64,000 nt of DNA from Antedon bifida (lineage: Eukaryota; Echinodermata; Crinoidea; Comatulida; Antedonidae), in contig OY727095.1 in NCBI GenBank assembly GCA_963402885.1, positions 32,555,001 through 32,619,000 of the forward strand, in the 5' to 3' direction. The notes beneath the pieces are model-generated. The model had not been told where the DNA came from, made no database searches, and saw nothing but the letters and a program-made list of their open reading frames with translations. A program made the position numbers and the translations under genes. Each line of letters opens with the position of its first letter. Within the stretch, counting starts at the first letter, position 1. Below are positions 57,601 to 64,000 of this stretch, piece after piece.

Positions 57601-58975
57601 CTCAGTTATCAAATTATGACTACACTGATCACATCTAACAATGTGATATAGATTATTAATAATAATTATTGATGAGGTAGATATTAAAAGATGCGTGCTC
57701 AGTTATCAAATTCTGACTACACTGATCACATCTAACAATGTGATATATGATATTAATATTAATTATTGATGAGGTAGATATTAAAAGATGCGTGCTCAGT
57801 TATCAAATTATGACTACACTGATCATATCGAACAATGTGATATAGATTATTAATCATAATTATTGATAAGGTATATATTAAAAAACTAAACAGATCATAT
57901 CCAACAGTGTGATATAGATTATTAATATTAATTAATGATGAGGTAGATATTAAAAGATGCGTGCTCAGTTATCAAATTCTGACTACACTGATCATATCCA
58001 ACAATGTGATATAGATTATTAATATTAATTATTGATGAGGTAGATATTAAAAGATGCGTGCTCAGTTATCAAATTATGACTACACTGATCATATCGAGCA
58101 ATGTGATATAGATTATCAATAATAATTATTGATGAGGTAGATATTAAAAGATGTGTGCTCAGTTATCAAATTCTGACTACACTATCATATCCAACAATGT
58201 GATATAGATTATTAATAATAATTATTGATGAGGTAGATATTAAAAGATGCGTGCTCAGTTATCAAATTCTGACTACACTGATCATATCCAACAATGTGAT
58301 ATAGATTATTAATAATAATTATTGATGATGAAGATATTAAAAGATGCGTGCTCAGTTATCAAATTCTGACTACACTGATCATATCGAACAATGTGATATA
58401 GATTATTAATAATAATTATTGATGAGGTAGATATTAAAAGATGCGTGCTCAGTTATCAAATTCTGACTACACTGATCATATCGAACAATGTGATAATAAT
58501 TATTTATGAGGTAGATATTAAAAGATGCGTGCTCAGTTATCAAATTCTGACTACACTGATCATATCGAACAATGAGATATAGATTATTAATAATAATTAT
58601 TGATGAGGTAGATATTAAAAGATGCGTGCTCAGTTATCAAATTCTGACTACACTGATCATATCGAACAATGTGATATAGATTATTAATAATAATTATTTA
58701 TGAGGTAGATATTAAAAGATGCGTGCTCAGTTATCAAATTCTGACTACACTGATCATATCGAACAATGAGATATAGATTATTAATAATAATTATTGATGA
58801 GGTAGATATTAAAAGATGCGTGCTCAGTTATCAAATTATGACTACACTGATCATATCCAACAATATGATGTAGAGTATTAATTATTGATGATGTAGATAT
58901 TATAAGATGCATGCTAAGTTATCAAATTTTGACTACACTGATCATATTTGATATTGTGATTGATGATGATATATT
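54625..58975 (-). repeat. 97-bp satellite array, reverse orientation, about 45 copies
   Basis: The reverse complement of the left-array unit (GATGCGTGCTCAGTTATCAA, TTCTGACTACACTGATCATA). Its left half is more diverged, with a variant AAACTAAACAGATCATATCC at 54712, 55560, 56116, 56962, 57133 and 57886, often about 850 bp apart. The right half (57950-58850) is more uniform. Peptide-like frames inside are artefacts of the 97-bp period. Confidence 0.96.
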
Positions 58976-59274
58976 CATATAAAGAGTTTGTTCTTCTGTA
59001 CAATACTCACAGTATTTTTTAATCCATCCACATGAAGAAGAGACACAAGAAGAGTTGTTTGAAATTGTGAAGCCTCACAACCTTACTAATTGTGATGACA
59101 TTTAATATAATATTACAGCCATACACAAACAGTAAGGTAGTTAGGGTCACTACAATCTATTAAAATAATTAACATTAATTAACTGGAAACATTGTTAATT
59201 ATCAGTTTGAGTTTGACTTTTGTCTCTTTTGTTGTAGAATTGAATCTCTCTTTATCCATTGTTTTCAACCTGAA

Positions 59275-60170
59275 AATAAACAGGCCTAATACCTTGCCAT
59301 TAGCAATGAAATCAACTTACACACTAATATTTTATATAGATAGGCTGTCTATGACCCCCAGCCTACCCCTATCTAGGCCTATGCCTCTCTATACCATTCT
59401 GCTGGCTAGCTAGCAAGGCCCTAGGCCTAGTCCTATAATTATTAGCACAGGTCTCATATAGATAGGCCTAGAGTGTTTAGACTGAGCCTGGTTATATGCC
59501 TATTTATTTAACTAGGCCTAGGCCTAGGCAGGCATAATCAGCCTAAACTAAGGCCTAATAAACTAGTCTAGGCCTAGGCCCTAAAAACTAGAATACATAG
59601 AGCTAGCTAGTTAGGCTAGCCTAGCTACTTATTAGCTAGTAAGTAGGCCTAGCTAGCTAGCCTACCAGTTCCCTAGTAGGGCCTAACCAGGTGGGCCTAC
59701 CCTAGCTAGGCCTAGTAGTAGTAGTAGTACTACCCTGTAGTAGCCTACTAGGCTAGTACTACTACTAGGCCTACCTAGCTAGACTAGCCCTAGTAGTAGG
59801 CCTAGGCTATATGCCTAGTAGTACTAGGCCTACCTAGGCTACTAGCTAGAGTAGAGAGATGCTAGCCTACCTAGGCCTAGCTACTCTAGGCTAGGCCTAC
59901 TATATAGGCCTAGGCCTAGCTAGGCTAGGCCTAACTAATCTGCCCTTTTTGGAGGCTAAAATATTGTCTAAAATAAGCTATGACCTACAAACATAGCTTA
60001 ACTATCTGTTAAGGGTGACACTTATGATGGGTAATCATTAAAATATGCTTCTAAATCTACCTTTTTGGCTTGCAATCTTAATATCCGGCCTAGGCTAGGC
60101 CTGCACGGATCAGGTAGCGAAACGAACGAAGTGAGAGCAGAGGAGGAGGAGGCCTAGCTAGGGCCTAGGT
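59275..60170. repeat. CTAG/AGGCCTA-rich low-complexity block
   Basis: From 59275 to 59940 the sequence is dominated by TAGGCCTA, CTAGCTAG, GTAGTAGTAG and CCTAGG words, nearly all palindromic. A second, shorter patch follows at 60080-60170. Single TAGGCCTA words occur throughout the window. Confidence 0.85.
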
Positions 60171-60403
60171 TTCAGGCAGAAAAGAACATCTCGTGTTTGT
60201 GAAATTATATATCTATTTATAGTTATTTTAAAATATATCCCTAACATTTCAAAAATTATATATATTACTGATAATTAATTATAAGAATGATACTCTACCT
60301 AATGATATAATCAATTAAATGTGTTTTTCGTACGAAATTAATTATATACGAGGATGGCATAAGTGATAGTTCTCTGTTATCAAAAAACAACTACATAATA
60401 TAC

Positions 60404-61117
60404 CTGCCTCTAGATGTAAATGTTGTTACGGTTGAGTAAACACAACAGACTGTGACAGACTGTGCTAAGAAAAAAATTGTTTAAATACAATTTGATTGCA
60501 AAACGTTTTATTATCTTATTTAGGTTTATCAACTATAATATATTTATTTGATGTTAATTCATAAATAAAAGAAACTTTTTAATGTAAAAATATATTTTTA
60601 AACACTTGTTGTTATTGCAAAAACTGGTTGAATAAAATACATTTTCGCGCGATTTCTGGGTTTCATAATCCAATTTAAAATCCACCTGTCACACATAAAA
60701 AGCACGTGTTATTTGCGTAAGTCACTGTTTCTTGTAAAATTTAATATTAATATTGTGGTAGTTGACATAAACTAGTTATATATTTATAAATAGCCATTAA
60801 TGTTTGTAAATTAACCGAATTCAGCATATATTACACAATGACAATAATGTAGCAAATCGGCCTACCCACCATCCATCATGTTGTGGTGTGTGGTGGTAGG
60901 CCTATGCCAGGCCGCGTTGCAACAGCCCAACTTTTTAGACAGGCAGTAGGCCCAGAGGTCACCTGTATCCAGCACTTCGCCACAGGTGGACCACAGAGTA
61001 GAGGCCCCTCCATTGGACATCTTATTGGAGAATTGTAAAGGTTAATTTACATTACATTACATTGTTTGAATTATCAACAGATATTCTTGTCATTTAATAA
61101 GAAGAAAACCAGTCAAA
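60404..61117. promoter_or_regulatory. Upstream region of the SRA-domain gene
   Basis: AT-rich to 60830, then more GC-rich (60860-61040) with GGCCTACCCACC and GTGGTAGGCCTATGCC. This is the likely promoter/5' UTR of the SRA gene by position only. No TATA box is evident. Confidence 0.35.
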
Positions 61118-63834
61118 ATGCCAACTGCATTATCAGAATATGAAAAGATTCGATTGAAAAATATTGAGGAAAACAAGAAAGTGCTTGCTGAACTGGGTAT
61201 TCTCAATCCTGTAAGTTATTTAAAATGTTATTATTGATTTCTTAATTTAAAAAATGTAGGTCCTTGTATATAGATTTATCTTCATGTATTTCAGTGCCAT
61301 GATTATGAAATAGGGGTGGAGGGGTGGGGGGTACTTCCTAAAAGTAGTGAAATGAAGTGCTGAACTTAATTTATGTCCTATCTTTTGCATTACAATTTGC
61401 GAAATTTAGAGGGGGACTATGGAGGCCCAGCCGTATAGCCGTAGTATAACCTACTAATCTTTTTAATGCAATCATTGATGCAGTAATCTAAATATATAAT
61501 TTGTCATAATGCTAAAATTGTTTCTGCGTAGTTTAAAAGACTTCCTAAAGTTGTAAAGAAGGCTGTAAAAAGAAAGCGAGAATCTCGTCCAGAAACACCG
61601 CGAAAGGTGGTAATTCGTGAAGAAGGTGTCGAGTTCAAATCAGAAGATGGCAGCGATTTTTCTAACGGTCACCGTCGATCCCGAAGACTCAAAGGACAGG
61701 TATTTATTGTTAAATACTAAGTGCACAAATAAATGTCATTTGTTCCAAAAACATTGCGTATTATTAAGTCAAATATTGTATATTAAATTTCATTTTTTTT
61801 AACACACTTTGAGCACTCTTGAGTGGTATTGCACTATTTAAATTCATATCATTATTATTTTGCAAATAGAATTTTTGTTCTATGATTTATTGTGATTTAA
61901 ATAATATTTTAGAAAGCGCTAGCAGGCATGGAGTTGCAGGAGGACTCTTTCTCTGAGGATGCTGACTACAAGCCAAAGAAGAAAGCACCTCCAAGAGAGA
62001 ACTCATATGGCAGTATACCAGGTGTGTAGTTTAATGATAATATAATGCTTGGGAAGAATCAATAAAGCTTTTTAATCAACTAAGTTCATTTCATTGTTTA
62101 TCAGAGTAATATTGTAGCTATGTTGTGTTTTTCAAATATTTTTGTCTTTTTCTGTATTACTAACCTTCAACTAATTTTTTTGCAATTGTATGTCACATGA
62201 ATTTCCTTTTGGACAAATAAAATGAACTATGAACTATAAATATAGAATTAAAATATACATGTGCTCGACAACTTTTATCAAAGATTTTAAAACAACAATG
62301 TACATTGAACATCATTTTTCAATATACTTAATATATTGTATCAAGTATGTCAATAACAAATTCTTTTTCAATTTTTAGGGGTAGAGGTCGGTACTTGGTG
62401 GTGGTCAAGAATGGAATGCTCAGCAGCTGGCATTCACAGGCCAACAGTAGCTGGTATTCATGGTAATGAGCAGGAAGGCTGCTACTCTCTAGCGCTATCT
62501 GGGGGTTATGAAGATGACATCGATCTTGGTGATTGCTTCACATACACTGGATCTGGTAAGATGCTGATTAAGCTCTGTCTACACTATCAAACTTTATGTG
62601 ACAACAAAATGTGATGTGCCCATATATGGACATGATGACGTCATATCACAACCATATTTGGGCATATCACTACCATATTTGGCAACATCACTCTGTTTTT
62701 GTCAAACTTGTTTGATAGTGTAGACAGAGCTTAAAAAGTAATTGTTTTTTTAAGGTGGAAGAGATCTGAAAGGAACAAAAGCCAATCCAAAGAATCTCAG
62801 AACTGCACCTCAGTCGAAAGACCAAACCTTAACAAAAGGTAGGCCCTTCATTTGAACAATATTATTGATTTTGCACCTTGTACCTTAAGCTCTGTCTACA
62901 TTATCAAACATTATGTGACAACAAAATGTGATGTGCCCATATATGGACGTGATGATGTCATATCACTACCATATGTGGGCATATTACACTTTGATCGTGA
63001 AGACAGAGGGTCTGCACATGTTCCCCACTTTGTTGTTTTTTTTCCTTTATAAGTTGATATTAACATAAATTGTGTTGCAGTTAACTTAGCGTTGAGTCGA
63101 AATGTTGATAACGGCAAACCGGTTCGCGTAATCCGTGGCTACAAACTTGACAGTCCTTTCGCACCAGAAGATGGATATCGCTACGATGGTATGTATTCAT
63201 TATTACTGTATACTTAGGAAAAGTGATATTTTAATGTAAATTAATTTTAAAAAAATAAATAAACAAACACTCAGCTCAGTCAAATCATTTTAGTAGACAA
63301 GGTTAATACTTATTGAAGCTCTTCAAGTTATTGTTATTTATATAATATGTTATTTTTAGGCATATGATATTTCATTGTTTTCAGTTTTGTTAATTACATT
63401 ATTGAAACAAATTTTGAATGACCATATCAAAAAAAAAAATGTTTTCACCGTATTTATAGAGGGTGGCCCTAAACAGCGTATGCTGACAATCAAGTGGCCT
63501 TCTTGATGAGTATTCCGTATATATTTGTGTTTTTTGTCGTTTTATTTTTCACCTTATTTATAGAGGATGACCATAAACAAATTTTTTTTTTTCAATTTTA
63601 TAGGACTATACAAAGTCGAAAAATACTGGTTTACAACTGGAATGTCTGGGTTTGGGGTTTTCAAATATGCCTTGCGACGTATCAAAGACCAAGCCCCGCC
63701 CCCATGGGAATTGATTGACAGGGGTGACAGTCCAACAAAGAACAATAACTCAATCACCAGTCCAACTAAGCTCAGTTTAGATGTAAAACCAAAAACAGAA
63801 ATTACTGATGAAAAGCAACACAACTCAACTAAAG
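61118..63834 (+). CDS. SRA-YDG domain protein, UHRF1-like but without N-terminal reader modules (3' incomplete)
   Basis: Exons 61118-61210, 61532-61699, 61913-62021, 62379-62555, 62755-62838, 63081-63188 and 63604-63834 give 323 residues so far; the last ends in phase 1 at a GTAAAC donor, so more follows. Residues 1-31 hold [20 protein letters not shown], a short motif seen at the N terminus of some chromatin proteins. Residues 32-123 are basic and charged. The SRA domain is about 120-275: [87 protein letters not shown] and [15 protein letters not shown] domains bind 5-methylcytosine in DNA by base flipping. The UBL, tandem Tudor and PHD modules of UHRF1 are absent; a RING further downstream cannot be excluded. 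The start is the first ATG (MPTALSEYE). Confidence 0.9.
62570..62732. mobile_element. MITE-A copy 20, nearly fills an intron
   Basis: A full foldback copy, 163 of the 199 bp of the intron 62556-62754. It starts 14 bp after the donor and ends 22 bp before the next exon. Confidence 0.92.
62887..63009. mobile_element. MITE-A copy 21
   Basis: A shortened copy in the next SRA-gene intron, 48 bp after the exon end at 62838. The right end is degraded (TGATCGTGAAGACAGAGG). Confidence 0.85.
63420..63600. repeat. Short imperfect tandem duplication in the last visible SRA-gene intron
   Basis: TTTCACCGTATTTATAGAGG and TTTCACCTTATTTATAGAGG are about 100 bp apart, followed by TGGCCCTAAAC and TGACCATAAAC respectively. 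The second copy lies just before the acceptor at 63603. Confidence 0.6.
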
Positions 63835-64000
63835 GTAAACTGCACAATTTTTAAAAATATACAAATTTATTATTAATTTAATAAATATGAACTATTTATG
63901 CAATTCTTTATTAAACTTTATCATATACTGTAGTTTATGCATTCTATATTTAAATGATTTTATTTTAAGTATATTGTCTTACTAAATAATATAAAATAAA
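63835..64000. other. Intron of the SRA-domain gene, running off the window
   Basis: AT-rich sequence after the donor at 63835. No further exon is visible before the end. Confidence 0.6.

Larger units (their letters stand above)
48231..60403. repeat. 12-kb inverted satellite complex
   Basis: The block is bounded by 63-bp inverted sequences at 48231-48294 and 60340-60403 (TGATAACTGAGAGCTATCA against TGATAACAGAGAACTATCA, both ending CATCCTCGTATATAATT). It holds two opposed 97-bp arrays, a central 190-bp array and a CTAG-rich tract. It could be a very large non-autonomous transposon or a locally amplified satellite with inversion. No transposase frame was seen. Confidence 0.7.

Noticed and set aside
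48504..58975. CRISPR-like array of direct repeats
   Set aside because: Repeats are contiguous 97-bp monomers without unique spacers, in a eukaryotic intron-bearing genome.
48504..58975. Hammerhead ribozyme inside the 97-bp monomer
   Set aside because: Some satellites encode hammerheads, so I looked. The monomer has CTGATCA and CTGAGCA but no CUGANGA followed by GAAA on either strand.
4428..63009. Assigning MITE-A to a transposon superfamily by its target duplication
   Set aside because: Flanks vary (TA, TTAA-like, TATG, TTAG) between copies, so neither a Tc1/mariner nor a piggyBac origin can be supported by eye.

Overview
This is a eukaryotic nuclear window. It is AT-rich, all recognisable genes are split by GT-AG introns, and interspersed and tandem repeats are abundant. 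I built ten gene models by joining exons whose reading frames close across splice sites. The gene set (ciliary CFAP99-like, T-box factor, DDRGK1, PTCD3, PYROXD2, DBF4, FAM136A, RPIA, an SRA-domain protein, a secreted WAP/Kazal protein) is metazoan. The style of the repeats (AGGCCTA-rich stretches, foldback MITEs, Penelope-type and 5S-derived retroelements) suggests a marine invertebrate, most likely an invertebrate deuterostome such as an echinoderm. That placement is inference; no species can be read from the sequence.

Layout. 646-4091 (+): last nine exons of a CFAP99-like coiled-coil gene. 4837-7401 (-): RPIA. 8048-9157 (+): FAM136A. 9843-13427 (+): DBF4, with a 69-residue in-frame duplication. 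13780-14146: 82-bp minisatellite. 15050-15320: decayed Penelope-like fragment holding a complete type I hammerhead ribozyme. 15827-20302 (+): divergent T-box gene. 20906-23763 (-): DDRGK1, head-to-head with PTCD3 (23837-33989, +, 23 exons) across 73 bp. 35897-39697 (-): secreted WAP/follistatin-Kazal protein. 41121-48140 (-): PYROXD2. 48231-60403: a 12-kb satellite complex. 61118 to the window end (+): SRA-YDG protein, 3' end outside the window.

The satellite complex is the most striking structure. A 97-bp tandem repeat fills 48504-53150 in one orientation and 54625-58975 in the opposite orientation. Between them lies a third array of about 190-bp units. The whole is bracketed by 63-bp inverted terminal sequences that themselves resemble the 97-bp monomer. 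A CTAG/AGGCCTA-rich low-complexity block sits inside its right end.

At least 21 copies of one foldback MITE (family A, ends AGCTCTGTCTACACTATCA) are scattered through the window, mostly in introns and often within 15-60 bp of a 5' splice site. One 199-bp intron is nearly all MITE. Three other MITE families (B, C, D), tRNA-derived SINEs and a 5S rRNA-derived SINE are also present, including a MITE-B nested inside a MITE-C.

The genes are unrelated housekeeping and regulatory loci rather than one pathway. The only gene pair whose arrangement suggests shared control is DDRGK1/PTCD3.
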